From contig CM030730.1 of the NCBI GenBank assembly GCA_018127085.1, forward strand, positions 27,501-91,500: a stretch of 64,000 nucleotides of DNA. The letters run 5' to 3'. A program made the translations under genes and the position numbers. Position 1 is the stretch's first letter, and each line of letters begins with the position of its first letter. Of the stretch, positions 23,943-43,900 are shown one piece after another. The notes beneath the pieces are model-generated. The model worked only from the letters and a program-made list of their open reading frames with translations. It made no database searches and was not told the origin of the DNA. The stretch is from Pneumocystis sp. 'macacae' (taxonomy: Eukaryota > Ascomycota > Pneumocystomycetes > Pneumocystales > Pneumocystaceae).

Positions 23943-26900
23943 TTATGTTATATTTTTTTCTATAATAAATTTATATTTTTTATATTTATAGATTTTCAAC
24001 TTTAATTTATGCAGACGTAAAAATAACCGTATTAACATCGATTTCAGAATTTTATCACAGCAAACAACAATTTGCTGTTCAACCCAAGAAACTAATCCAT
24101 AATCATGTACTAAAGATACATTAACTTGATATATATCTAACGCAGAAAAAAAAAGATTGATAATTTTAAACCGAATTTCATTAGTAGCCATTTCAGATGA
24201 GAATAAGCAACAGAATAACTCAAAAACATGTCTCTTTTTATATATCTCATAATCCTAAATTACTTAGGGCTAATAAAAACAAATCAACTCATGTTACCAT
24301 CAACGTTCGTAAACCAAAATTCAAAAACGATATTAACCAGATACGTTTCTTATAATATTCATGTGACCCACTCCAAAGAATATAAAACATAGGAACATCT
24401 TGAAAATCAAGCCTTGGTCTTTGTAAATAAAAACGACAAACTTCATCAAATAAGAAATGAGACGAATTAGTTATTATTTGTATAGATAATGCCATAAAAA
24501 GAGAAACAATATAAGGGATAGGACTCAGTTCTATACTAAAAATACTTATGGATGACTTCAATACTTGAAAAAACATCAAAATCAGAGATTTATTAGAAAA
24601 ATAAATAGTCTAAATAATTATTAATATCAAAAAATAAACTATAAAAAAAATTAAACTCACAGAAATGACATTTTTTAACATAGAAAGAATTGTCAATGAC
24701 ATTTTCCTTACATTCTTATCATATGAAGATAAAGATATCAAAACATATCCTAATATACCAGAATCAATTAAAAACATAATAGAAGGATCTTCTTCCAAAG
24801 ATATATACGCCATAACAAGAGGAAGAAAAAACGAAGGATCATACACAATTTCAGTCTTACTATAATATGACAATATTTTATCATTAGATGTTTCGAAAAA
24901 ATCAGAAAACAATTCTTCAATAACAGGAAAAAAATATACACTCTTTCGAAGCAATTCAGAAGACAAAGTAACAATAATATCATTATTAGTATAAAAAAAC
25001 CTAAGCGGTAGTTTTTTTTTTGTATCAGATTCAACATTTAAAATAATTCTTTTATTAAAAAAATTATGTCGAAAAAACTCCTCATTTTTTTGTAAAATAT
25101 ACAATAAGCTTCGATCGATAATATGAGTAGTACCAGTATAAATAGTATAAATGCCATCAACTATAGATAAAGAGGCAGATTTAGATGAATTACAAGTAAA
25201 ATGACGAAGTAGTTGAACAATTGTTAATCTATGCTCAAAAGAAATGGAAGCATTAATATTAGTATCTTTCCAATCACAGCTTTTAGATAAAATTAATAAT
25301 GCAAATACTGTAGAGTCATCAATCTTTATATTATAAATAGAAATAGATAACATTGTATAACACTTACATTAAACTCTTTAACAATAACAAAAATAAATCT
25401 AACCACATTATATATCAATATATGGTTTCTAAGCCCAGATTCTATTAAAAGATAAAAATCATTTGAAATATAATTAGATAATTGCTTTTTCGAAAAAGTA
25501 AGATAATTAACTGCAAATTATTAAAAAAAAAAAAACAACACTAATTAAACTCACTAAAAGATTCTAAAAAATCGATAAAACTATTAGAAAGTCTTTCTTC
25601 TAAAAAACAATCTATTAACAACTTTATAACATTAGTAAACCATATTTCAATATAATTGTCAATAAGTCTATTTCCATATATATATGTCATTATTTCAATT
25701 ACTTGAACAAATCTTTTATTTAAAATCATTTTATCACATTTTATACAAAGCTTATCAAGGATTTTTTTTCCATCTTCAAATAACTCCATTTTTATACTTC
25801 GAAATAAAATCTGAAATAACATAAAACCTTGTTCATTTTCATTAAGAAATCCATTTAATAAATCATTCTCAACATATTGTAGCAAGAACATAAGACAACT
25901 TCTCGATGTTTTTATCATAACATGATTTTTATTTTTTAATGTATAATTTTTCCATAAAATATATGCATCAATAATACACAATAAATTAGTAAAAAAAAAA
26001 GATGGCAAGCTAAATATGTTTTCAGATTTTTTTACTATTTCACATAAATTTCCACATATCATCTCAAGAAAAACAATAGATTTAACACACAGTTTGCTAA
26101 TCAAATCTAATGAAAAAACATCATTTATATTCTGAAGTACTAAAAAAAAACTGTTATCTATAATTTTATAAAGATTGTAATTAGCATTATCGACAAAAGA
26201 AGAGATTTTAGAAGTTAAAACCTTAAGTATACCATTTAAATAATAACCACTCTTTAATCCCATATTAAAAATTGAAATAAGATCAAAAATTTCAATTTCA
26301 ATAGAATTTATTATAAAAAAATGATTAAAAATAAGCTCAAAAAAACAGAAAACATCAGAATCTATAGACCCAAAGGCATATATTTCCTGTATAGATTTTT
26401 TCAAAATTTTCATAGATATCGTAGAAAACTGATTTTTTGGCCAATATGGTTTTAATAATAACAAAATTTCATTCCACTATAAATTTAAGAAAATATATAA
26501 CACAGTATTATTCCTATACTTCACTAGAAGATAAAGAGATAGCTCTTACAGATTTATTAATTAATACATTTATAAAACCTCGATACGTTTTATCTATAAT
26601 TTCCAACAATAAATATGAATCTAATGGATCTACAAATTCTATAATAAGACGTATAAACTCTTAACAAATTTAGAACACAAAAAAAATAAAAAATCATACC
26701 CTTTGAAAAAACCCGTATTTTAAAAGAACTAAACTTACATTCAAAATTCAAATAATTATCTTTCCATTTATTTTCATCAATTATAATTTTTCTAAACCTT
26801 TCAAAATCCTTAGTATTTTTCAGAATATTACCAATATTTTTAATTATTTCAAAATATTTCAAAATAATATCATTAAATTCAGATATAACTTTTTTATCAT

Positions 26901-29769
26901 CCCTCAAAAAAACATATATCATCCTTTTTAGTGCAATAACATCCAATAAAGAAATACGAAAATATCTAGATTGAATATAATACAATATATCATCAAAATA
27001 CATAGACAATTGTAGTGTTCCAGAATGCAAAATAAAATCAATAAAAATAAAATTACTATTTAATAAATCGCTTTTTATATAGTCAGCAACAAATAATAAT
27101 ATAAAAAATATCACCATGAGTATTTATAGTTTATAAAAGAAATATTTTGAAATCCTTTAATAGTTGAAGAAAAAATAGAACCTTCGAAAAAGACTCCATC
27201 TAAAAACATTATATCATCTAGGAATTCAATATACATTTTTGTCCTATTAAATATTTGAGCAATTTCAACAGAGTAATTCAGTGTTAATTTTGCTAATTTA
27301 AGACATATTTTTTTTGAAATTTCCCAAATATCATCATTTAAAGTAAAAAATCCAAGAATTCTTGATAACCATGATGCAATTAAAATTTTATCATCACTAG
27401 AAGAGATAGAATAGAAAAGAAAATAACACCATTGTTCTACCAATATGATTATTATTAAACTAGGAAATTTTTGATTGATTTCCAATTTATTTTCAAAAAT
27501 AAAAGTAACAAGATTATCCATATATTTATAAGGTGAATTCATGAAATGCATTAAGCTATCCCCTAAGAAATCAACTACAATATCAACATTACCAGAAAAA
27601 CATTTTACATCATCTAAAGACTTTAATATCAATTCTCCAGAATCTATAAACGAAGCAGAAGAAAAAACATTAGATGATACTAACAAACGTAATATAAGGT
27701 CCTTATATTCTTTTCTAAACTCATCGTTTTCACAAAAAAGATAAAATTTAACTAAAGTAGTAAAAATAGAGTCTAATTATTTTTAGAAAATTAAAAAAAT
27801 ATATATATAAATTTTAAAATTAAATATTATACCTTGTTTTTTATTCCACCAATTCAAAATTGGAAAAAATTTATAGGATATACGAAACAAATAATAAAAA
27901 ATAAGAGAACCATAAGCATCCTCAAACACTTTAGAAAACCCTTTTACCAAAATAGAAGAATAATTATGCTTTTGAAAAAAAACAACTTCAGGAAAAAACT
28001 CCACATAATACGAGAAAAGCTTTATTATAGAAAATTTTAAAAGACTACTAGATTTCCCCCAAACAACTTTAAATAAAAAAAAAATAATATGAATATCAGG
28101 TAAACGCTCCAAAAACATTTCTTTTAATAATTGTTGAATTCTTTCACGTTTAAAAATAAATACATTTAAATGATCCTTTTTATCAAACATAGACATTACC
28201 TGAGAATACTTATTCATTGAAGATAAAACCAAATTTACAGTAGAAAATACAACTAAATCGTTATTATGCCGCAATCCCAAACTAAGAGATACTTTCGTTA
28301 ATGCAAGAGGGATAATATTTTCTAAAATACTATTGAGAACCAATTCGAGAGGAATACCAAAATTAGCCATAGATGGAATAGGTAGAAGAACCATAGACTG
28401 ATAAATAGAAGATATACTTAACCATGATACTGTTAAATGAGGATCAAAACGAATATTAAGATTAAATTGAGAAGCACAATGTGCAATCAATTCAGGACAT
28501 GCTCGACATATTTTTAAAAATAATTCTTGTTGAAGAACATCCTGAGTTATTTTAAGCTTGAATATGAATTTCGACAAAATTTTATTATATATTAAAGAAT
28601 TTCCAGTTTTTTTAAAATCAGCATCTAATTTCGGATACCATCCATTACATTCAAAACAAAGACCTATTCCAGGTCTAGTACATAAGGAAATCAAAAAATT
28701 ATGTATAATTATAGATCGAAAATCTTCATTATCTGTATCAGAATATAACATAACTAACTATGTTTCTTAAATATCAGACACTTAAGATAACTAAACCCAC
28801 TTTATTCAGAATATAATCGTTAAATAACGCTAACTTTATATCACGAGATATAGTCTTCTCAAAAATAACATAACAAGTTATAATATCTAATATTTCTCGT
28901 ATAAAATTTGTATCGTCTCTAATAAGACCAGAAAAGATACTATAGAATATATTCCTATAACTAAGAAGTTCTGATTTCAAAGAAACGGAGCCTAATTTTA
29001 AAAAACAAAGTATAAATCTAATCATAAAAACCCTAGGCGTCTCAAATGTAGAAACCTGTCTATTTACTTGAAAAATAACGCCACTTGAAACCTTAGAAGA
29101 GTTCTATTTAAAAATAAACATCCAACCTTCTCATAAAAACAACTTACTCTAAGTATTTTAAAAACAACATTATGTGAAAAATCAAAAGAATTAAAAATTT
29201 CTAAAATAAAAGATCCTGAGTTGAAATATAACATTTCTATTAAAAGCTTTATTCCACAGACGACCAAAGAATCATCATCAGAACCCAAAATACGATAAAT
29301 AGATTTAATATGAAAATTTAAAATTCTTTTAATAATTTTATCACCTGAAGTATAAATACCTAATAGTTCGACAATTCGTATTACAGAAGTCATTATTTCT
29401 AAAATAATAGAAATAATAGAAGAATCATTATGCTTTTAATTTATCAAAAATGAATAATTCCAAATCATTATTACCTGATAAAAATGTATCCAGAGCTCAA
29501 AAATTTCCTGGCACGGTATCTCAGTATTAAAATAAGATAATAATGTCTGATAATTTTCTGATTTTTTATTAAAGTATATTTCAGAATTCTTAAAAAAACT
29601 TAAGACCTTCCTTAAACCTAACAATATTATCTTTAAATATTAATTATTTATTATTACCAGTTAAAACAAAAAAAGGATTTGAATAAACGTTAATAGTAAT
29701 AAAATTTTTTAAATCATTAATAGTTACATTATTCAACTTTAACTGATTTTCAAAAAAATCTAGTGACAT
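23943..29769 (-). CDS. URB1: Ribosome biogenesis protein URB1 (NPA1)
   Basis: Large helical-repeat nucleolar protein of early pre-60S particles. The spliced protein is about 1762 aa. Twelve introns: 29618-29657, 29433-29474, 29104-29147, 28754-28796, 27773-27832, 27071-27114, 26660-26699, 26477-26519, 25511-25554, 25324-25367, 24610-24660 and 24255-24297. The N-terminal Npa1 domain shows the block IIIHNFLISLCTRPGIGL and HLTVSWLSISSIYQSM. Mid-protein has LLLLKPYWPKNQF. The C-terminal domain has IVYDPSFFLPLVMAYI, LGYVLISLSSYDKNVRKM, DVPMFYILWSGSHEYYKKR and VHDYGLVSWVEQQ. This order matches URB1 along its full length. The coding strand is strongly T-rich. Splice sites at 27114 (GTGATA) and 24660 (GTGAGT) are GTG-type donors. 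The last few residues are Lys-rich and unverified. Confidence 0.92.
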
Positions 29770-30622
29770 AATTTAACAAAAACAAATAATGACTTTTTTA
29801 AATATCGAAAAAAATTATAAAAAAAGCAACTTTTAAAAATAAAAAAGAACAAATTCAGAATATACTATTCTATATTTTATTCATTTTAAAGACAATAAAA
29901 ACATTCTAATTTGCAAATATTTAAATTTTTATAAATTATAACATATATGAATTTTAATCCATATTAAAAATTCATATTTTAAAATACACCAAACTTTTTA
30001 ATATAAAATTATCCCAAATTTAATATTGGATAAACAATAGAATTTTACATAGCTTTTCAAATCGTTTCAAATTAAAATACAAAAACATTTAATACAAACC
30101 AATAAAAACATTAAACAAAAATATTAAACATATTCAAATCAACCAAACAATTTTTTTGTTACATTTACCATCTTATAAATGTTTGGTAAAATCAATTTAT
30201 AGATCAAATAGTTTTTAATAATATTTTATTTCGATATATAAGTTAATATTTTAAAAAATATTTAAATTTTTTCCACACTATTAAATTTTATAACTTAAAA
30301 ATATTAGCAAAAAAATTACTAACAAATGTAAACAACATCTATATATTTTAATTCACTAGTCAATAAAAAATATTTATATTTCAAAATAAACCTATTAAAA
30401 ATATTTTAAAATAAAACAACTGATAACCATATATAATTCTAAGTAGAAATCTAGTTAAAATCCTAATACAATAAAAAATCCAGTATCTTCTCGAATTGAT
30501 GACTAATAAACGTAAATGATTATGTAAAGCCTTTTAAAAACGACTAAATAAATATTTTTTCTCTAATTCATGATGAAAATCAACAAAAAAGCTATAATCA
30601 TCTAGTTTCATTAATCACAACT
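29770..30622. other. A/C-skewed AT-rich intergenic
   Basis: About 0.85 kb upstream of URB1 and downstream of UMP1. The plus strand is markedly A- and C-rich and G-poor (for example around 30061-30150). No ORF or RNA gene recognised. Confidence 0.6.
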
Positions 30623-31066
30623 TCAATTAAAAAATATAAAGTCAAAACCAAAAAAAATCTCATCAATATCTATGTCGCTATCATTTCCATTGAGTATATC
30701 ATGATGAATATTACTTGGTTTCCCAAAAATAAGAGACCTAAACCCCTAATTAAATGTATCAAATAAGACCACAATAACAAAATAACAATAATCATAAATA
30801 CTTACAGAATCAAGAATTTTTAATTCCATTTTACGACGAATAGGTTCTGAAATACCAAAAATTCTATCCAATGATTGCATTTTCAAGTTATACATCTTAT
30901 GTTCCCAGCTATTAAGCGCAACTTCAAGAGGATGATAAGAATCCATATTTAACGGCAAAGATTTAAAACCGAATCTAAAAGCGTCATGAATAGTTCTTAC
31001 AGAATAACTTGTTGTAGATTGTATAGAAGATGAAGGTACATCAGACAACTTATGAAAAAAGGGCAT
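30623..31066 (-). CDS. UMP1: Proteasome maturation factor UMP1 (POMP)
   Basis: Chaperone trapped in the half-proteasome during 20S assembly and degraded on maturation. The spliced protein is about 127 aa, the family size, with one 60-nt intron at 30746-30805. Landmarks are IHDAFRFGFKSL, SYHPLEVALNSWE and ISEPIRRKMELKILDS, followed after splicing by FRSLIFGKPSNIHHDILNGN and an acidic DSDIDIDEIFF tail. These correspond to the conserved C-terminal half of POMP. RPN1, also a proteasome gene, lies in the same window about 28 kb away but is not linked in any operon-like way. Confidence 0.93.
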
Positions 31067-31237
31067 TTATTTATATTATTTTCAAATATAATTTTCTCCT
31101 ATAAATTTTTAACTCAATTATTTTCAAAGATTTAAAAATTATCGAGTCATTTTAAAAAATAAAAAAAATCTATTAATTTATAAAATATATAAAATACCTC
31201 GTTATAAAAATATAAAAAATAGTAAAATAATTCTAAA

Positions 31238-32471
31238 CTAACTTTGTTTCTTTTTCCTTTTTTTCAAAATACTACGTTTCATTGCTTCTCTTTTTTCTAT
31301 ATCCATAATATATGTCTCTGTAATTTTCCATAAACGACTCGAAACATCTGAGTTAATATACTCTTTCATCCTAATACTTATATTTTTAAGCTGAAGAAAA
31401 CAATCCGAATTTACTTACTCTCTTAATGAACATTTAACGATTAACTTTCCTCCTTGACCAGTACCACACTCAGAACTCATTAGACAATATAACAAACTTT
31501 GAGCACCCTGTTTACAGCTTTTCAAAACAATATACCAGAAAGGCCACATGAAAATGTATAAAAGAAGTCCCCATAAACTTCCAAAACTTAAGAAACGAAG
31601 AGTCATATGAGATCTTACAAAACCTGGATCTACAACATAACAACGTACATTATTTGGAAATTCATCCAATCTTTTGTGATTAGACAAGCGAGTCTGAAAT
31701 TCCATTGCAAAATTCATAAGAGCAATTTTTGATGCTCCAAAACATTTCCAAGGAGATGATGAAGGATATCCTCTACGGTAAAACTCCAAATCTGTTAAGT
31801 CTAAATCTCCTAACATATAAATAGAACAAATAGTAATCAGTATTCTAACATCTCTTCCAGGAGGCTGTGATCGCAATGCAGGAGAAATTAAATTTAAAAG
31901 ATGAAAATGTGCTAAATAATTAATACCCCAATGCAATTCGACACCATCATCAGTAACAAACTTAGGCTTAAATGGAGGCAACATAACACCGGCACAACAT
32001 ATTACCATATCAAGCCTTCTTGGAGGAACATTATTAATCCACTTGGTAGCAAATTGTCTAATAGAATACAAAGAAGACAAATTACATGTTTCTGCATATA
32101 TCATCTGGTTATTAGTCCGAACTCTTAAATCATTAACATAATCAATTGTCCATGAATCAGACCTAGATCTGACTAAAAGAATTATATGAGCACCTCTCTT
32201 AGCTAATTCTTTTGTAACTTCTGCACCTATTCCAGAAGTTCCGCCCTAAAATTTATCATAAAAAATATAAATAAACTAAACATACTGTAATAAGAAACAC
32301 ACTACCATTAAATCTTCTATCTGTTTTATTACTCACTCCAGAAAAATACTTTTTTAAAAAACAAAGTAATATAATTAATAGTAGACATATACGAATACCA
32401 ATAGAAGTATAATATTTATATAATACAGAAGGTGGAAAATCAGCTATATGTGCTATAAACGGTATAGGCAT
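31238..32471 (-). CDS. Membrane-anchored short-chain dehydrogenase, ENV9-like
   Basis: The spliced protein is about 383 aa. Introns at 32246-32285 and 31377-31418. An N-terminal hydrophobic segment (GIRICLLLIILLCFL) is followed by a Rossmann fold with the cofactor motif TGGTSGIG (completed across the first intron). Further motifs are ICCAGVM, WGINYLAHFHLL and a catalytic-type Y/K region. The canonical YxxxK appears altered: the motif region reads PWKCFGASKIALMNFA, with Cys-Phe where Tyr is expected and the Lys retained. It resembles retinol-dehydrogenase-like SDRs and yeast Env9, which localises to lipid droplets or vacuole traffic. The C-terminal exon is Lys-rich (KKRKKKQS). Substrate is unknown; loss of the Tyr, if real, could mean weakened catalysis. 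Confidence 0.8.
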
Positions 32472-32687
32472 ATATAATTATACATATAAAATCTTAAAAT
32501 CTTATTTTAAAATCCTATTAATATATTATATGTATCGAACTAAATTGAAATCGATTTTTTTCATACTTTTCAATGATTATCATAAATTAAAATAAAACAT
32601 TTATCTGGAACATTTAAAAAGAAATCATAAAAAATTTTCAAAACTTTTCTTATTTTATATAATTATATAATTTATCATATCATCTTT
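32472..32687. promoter_or_regulatory. Divergent promoter ENV9-like / PRP22
   Basis: Only 216 bp separate the two opposite start codons, so both promoters must lie here. The sequence is A/T-rich; I cannot point to a specific TATA or factor site with confidence. Confidence 0.45.
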
Positions 32688-36475
<3,788 letters not shown>

Positions 36476-37602
36476 TAAATACCTTACTATATTTTGCACT
36501 AAAATATGAAAAATATATATTTTTTATATATTATATTAGTATTTTTTGTAAAATTTTAAAATTATTAAAATATCATTCATAATAACTATAATTATAGCAT
36601 ATTTACTAATATTATTATTAAATATTTTAAATTGGAATATTCAAATATTAATAATTAAAATATGAAAAAATAAATAGTTTTGAATTATTATATAAATAAT
36701 TAACAGAAAAACAATTATTGTATAATTGTTTTTCATATTTATATAAAGTTTGAACCAAATTGTAAATAAAAACAGATAAAAAATTATATAATTGCAATTT
36801 TAAATTATATTTAAATATATATTTAGTATATAAGATAATTTTATTTTTTAAATTATTATAATTATTTTTTTACAATTTTTTATCCAAAGTTCAATATTTT
36901 TATAATTATTAATAAATGTTAATTTGATATACTATTTTTTAAAGACAATTTTTTTTAAAACTTTATAATATATTTTATAAATTCACTATTTTTCATAGAT
37001 ATAAATATTTTCAAAAAATATCTTCAAAATAATAATAAATCTCTATAGAATCTACCAACATTTAAAATACATAGTTATTTACTCTCAAACTTTATTTTTT
37101 CAAAATTAAACTTCCAAGCAAATTTATCATTTTGTTAAAATAGTTATTATGAATATAGTTACATAAAATGTATATTTTATAACAAAAAAATATACATTAA
37201 ATATATATTTTAATAATATTTTAAAATAAATATTCTAAAATAATAAACTATATCTATCTATAAGAAACTTAAAATTTATTTAAAATATTTTTTTATTTTA
37301 ACAATATATCAAATATTCTCTTAATTATGACCAAACGAAAAATGCATTTTATAAAAATTTTTTGTTCCATAAATATTAAAAAAAATTATTTCAAAAACCA
37401 ATTAATGTAATTTATTATATATTCCTCATATATTTCAATGAAATATAATTATATTTATTGAAATTATATATCCAAAAATCACAATTTTATAATTTATTAA
37501 CAGTCAAATTTTCTACCAATTAAAAAATATCAAAAAAAACTTAACTTCCAAATTAGAAATATACAAAATTAAAAATAGAAACATAAATAATATTTTATTT
37601 AA
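36476..37602. other. AT-only intergenic spacer
   Basis: About 1.1 kb between two plus-strand splicing genes, containing only A/T-rich low-complexity sequence. No ORF, repeat array or RNA gene seen. Confidence 0.6.
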
Positions 37603-40202
<2,600 letters not shown>

Positions 40203-40757
40203 ATTATACTTGTTTACAGTATGTATTTAAATATATTCTAAACAATAAAATCTTTATTTTAAACCTATAAAAATTTAAATATCTTAAAAAATTCATTCAA
40301 TTTAAAGTTAATTATAATATATCAATAATTTAGAACATTTTTTTATAAATTTTAAACAATAAAATATGTTATATTTATATTTAAATATTATTACCATTTA
40401 ATCAATTTTAAAAGGTTATTTCAAATAAAGCAATAATTATTAAAAAACAATTTTCTAATTATATATTAAAATAAGGAAAAAAATTGTAAAAATAAAAAAT
40501 ATCAACACAGTTTTAAACCAAAAACACTATTTTAAAAACAACTACAATAAGCTTAAATTTTTATAAATTTTTATAATATTTTTAATACTAATAAGTATTT
40601 AAATTATCAAAAATAATTCATTATATCTTATAATAAAATCTAAAGAATCCAAAAACCAAATAAAATATAAAAAATGAAATTAATTTATTTTTTATATTTT
40701 TTAAAAATTTTTCAAATTAAAAAAATTTTAAAAATCTAAAAATATTAAAAAATAAGA
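40203..40757. other. AT-rich intergenic
   Basis: About 0.55 kb between CEF1 and ESF2, both plus strand. Low-complexity A/T only; presumably the ESF2 promoter. Confidence 0.55.
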
Positions 40758-41734
40758 ATGTTGAAAATAAATAATTCAAATCAAAATAATAAAGAAACTA
40801 ATTTAGAAAATTCTAATGTGGTTTTTGAAAATAAAATAATCAATGAATTCAAATCTTTAAATAACAATAAAGATGAAAATATAGAATCTAGTATAAGCGC
40901 AAATAAGATAACACCAAGAATTCATATAAAAGAAACTACAGAAAAAGTAAAGACTATTAATAAAAAGGTTATATTCTTAAAATATTAGAAGTTATTTTAT
41001 AAAGGAACAATGGCACAAAAAATTCATATCTCGAAAAAATCAAAAAAAATACCAGGAATAATATATCTTAGTAGAATACCACCATTCATGAAACCGGAAA
41101 CACTTAGGCGTCTTCTCTCACAATATGGGGAAATAAGGAGAGTTTTCTTAATACCAGAGAATCATAAAAGTTATTTAAAGCGAATTAGTTTTAGAGGAAA
41201 TAAAAAAAAAATGTATACAGAAGGATGGGTAGAATTCAAAGAAAAAAAACAAGCAAAACTAGTTGCTGATATACTAAATACATCTATTATTGGCGGGAAG
41301 CCGAATGTAAGTATATATATCATTTAATTTTTTATTAATTTCTTTAAGACATATTATCATGACGATATATGGAATATAAAATATCTACCAAAATTCAAAT
41401 GGAATCATTTACAGGAACAAATAGGTAAATTGAGCTACACTGGACTCTATTCTAACATTAAACAGCATCAGAAGATACATCTCGAATCTTAAAATTAAAG
41501 GCAAATATTTATCGTGCAAAACGAGAAAACCAAAATTATATAAAAAATTATGAACATAACAAAATGATCGAAAATATAAAAAGCAAAAAACAAGAAACTA
41601 ATAAAAACATGACGCCTTATTCACAAAAGAAAACTAAATATAAATTCAAACAACGAGAAATTATATATAACAATATACCAATAAATATAGAAAAAGAAAA
41701 TGAAATAAATACAATACTAAATACAATTTTCTAG
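40758..41734 (+). CDS. ESF2: Ribosome assembly factor ESF2 (ABT1)
   Basis: RRM protein of the SSU processome that stimulates Dbp8. The spliced protein is about 283 aa. Introns at 40947-40988, 41307-41348 and 41425-41465. The N terminus is Asn/Glu-rich and disordered. The atypical RRM shows GIIYLSRIPPFMKPETLRRL, QYGEIRRVFLIPE, the family insertion around FRGNKKKMYTEGWVEFK, and TSIIGGKPN continuing after splicing into YYHDDIWNIKYLPKFKW. A basic coiled C terminus follows. Choosing the 40947 donor keeps one frame; other donors give a stop. The gene ends 28 bp from the NMD3 stop on the opposite strand, so the two transcripts almost certainly overlap at their 3' ends. Confidence 0.93.
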
Positions 41735-41762
41735 CAAATTTCCATTGAGAATTAAATATTTA

Positions 41763-43789
41763 TTATATTTCTTCAGAAATATTCATTTCCTCAATTTCAT
41801 CAATCTTTAATCTATTAATATCTTATTTTAATTTGTCAAAATACTTACCAATTCACTAACATCTATTTCAGGAAACCCATCACTATCCTCTATACCGTCT
41901 TCTGTATTTGTAGTTATTAATATTTTCTGAGAACTCGTTTTTGTTTTATATAAATTTACGCTAAACTAAATTTAATAATAATAATAATAATAATTATATC
42001 TATACTTTTGACGAAGCTCGACATCTTCTTCAAGATCTTGCAAAAAACGCTCATAATCATCCTCAAAACATTTCTTATCACATTTTTTTCCATTAATTTC
42101 ACTAGCATATCAATTTTCTAAACTAAAATCAAGTATTTAATAAACTACCTTCTTTCTTTAGCAAACAAACTTTTGAGTTTCCAATTTCTTATCCTACTTT
42201 TTTTTCTTCTACTCAGATAAGCTTTCTTTACTAAAACAACCTCTGGGACATAAGCATGCGTTTCTTGATATGCCTCAAAAATCGAATTATTGAAATTTGA
42301 GTTTTCAAGATAATATCCCATAACAGTATCTCCTGTTTTTAGAATAGAACCCAAATGACTATAAACAAAATACGAATTATTGTTTGAACCCAAGTCAAAT
42401 GACCGCATAACTTGGATTTCAGCTAATGCAAACTTACATGTAACTGGACCAAGTAATTCAACTAATATAATATATAAAAAACAATTAAATGAAACATAAA
42501 ACATACCATCTAAAACAATAAATTCTACCAAATCTTTAACATCACATAAAGAAAAAAAAGGCATTTTCCAATATATTGCAGAAACAATATTACCAATTTG
42601 AAGACTTCTTGGATCAATAACATGAATAGAATTCCCTACTTTATAACACAAAACTAACTGCCTATAAAAAAAATTAAACACCGAAATATCTCATACAACT
42701 TACTCCAAATTTCCCATAGATTTAGCCATATCTTTAGGTAAACACACCAAATCATCTTTACAAATAGGAACTATAAGAAATTAAGATTATATAGACTAAA
42801 GAAAATATATACTAAGCTCCACTGAATAAACAAACTTATAATTACTAATATTTGATTTAATATCCGTAGATATTAACTCTTCACTTTTTTTAGTTTTCAC
42901 AGGTACTACAGTACTAAGAAATTCCACAAATTTAATAGCATGATTTCTATTTAAATAATAAAAATCAAGACCATCCTTAACCTCCTTAATATTTGAAGCA
43001 TCTCTATGAGCATGATGTCTTAAGATAAGCTGTTCAAGATACAAAAAAGTCTTTTTATGATCAACCTTTTGTCTAATTTGCACAAGAGCCTTCCATGTAT
43101 GAGCCGTATATATCCTAGCACAGTCTGAACACTGCTGATACATTACTGTGTATTCTACTTCAAACGTCTGCTGCAAAATTGTAGATACTAAGACCTAATA
43201 AATATTAAGCTATATAACTTATTAAAAAAAACAAAATACTTCTTTCTGTATAGTTACTTTAATTTTAATTTTTCGAGAATGTGGTTCTGTCCATAGAAAA
43301 AATGCATCTACCAATCTAACCTATTTAAAATGATTCAGTTTTATAACAATAATTTATTTATAATATATACTTTATTTAAACCACGAGTTTTTTTCAAACA
43401 AAAAGACAAAAGTTCCTTGCTTTCTACTTGTGCATACAACCATTGATTTTGCGACTGCAAAAATCTTCCACATTCTCGACAAGAATGAATTATGTTTTCT
43501 TTAGATATTCCTACATTAGATTTATAAAAATATAAAATTCCGATTAATCACTTAATACCATCCGTAATATCAATATTAACTTTAATGCAATTTATACACA
43601 TTGTTGATAAATTTGGACTAATTATTAAGTTAAATTAATCATAAAAATAAAAAAATACGATATTGTAACTCCACATTCGCAGCAAAGAATCATCTGAGCA
43701 TGGTTTTCTGAAAGCTGAGAACTCGGATAGGTATCTTTCATAAACTCAGACGCCATTCTAGAAACAATATTATTCTCAGCATGACTCAT
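41763..43789 (-). CDS. NMD3: 60S ribosome nuclear-export adaptor NMD3
   Basis: Bridges pre-60S subunits to the exportin Crm1. The spliced protein is about 525 aa. Ten introns: 43618-43658, 43511-43558, 43321-43370, 43195-43239, 42771-42812, 42662-42703, 42462-42506, 42102-42148, 41961-42005 and 41805-41848. The N-terminal zinc-binding Cys pairs are present (CCECG, CINC, CRECG, CSDC). Further blocks are WTEPHSRKIKIKVTIQKE, HRDASNIKEVKDGLDFYY and GNSIHVIDPRSLQ. The C terminus includes YERFLQDLEEDVELRQNVN and an acidic, hydrophobic end suitable for an export signal. The intron at 42462 is 45 nt without an in-frame stop. An (AAT)n tract lies inside the 41961 intron. The start is the ATG before AENNIVSR. 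Confidence 0.95.
41974..41995. repeat. (AAT)n microsatellite within an NMD3 intron
   Basis: About seven AAT units on the plus strand, located wholly inside a 45-nt intron of NMD3 and so making up about half of it. Length change here would alter intron size, not protein. Confidence 0.8.
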
Positions 43790-43900
43790 AATTTTCCGGA
43801 AATAAATATAAAAACTTTTTCTCACTCGAAATCACAAAATTAAATATTTTAAAATAAAAATATAGTAATATTTAAAATCAAAATATCTACTATATATATA

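Noticed and set aside
30520..30620. C/D snoRNA-like ATGATGA motif downstream of UMP1
   Set aside because: No matching CTGA box or terminal stem at a suitable distance; likely chance in A/T-rich 3' flank.
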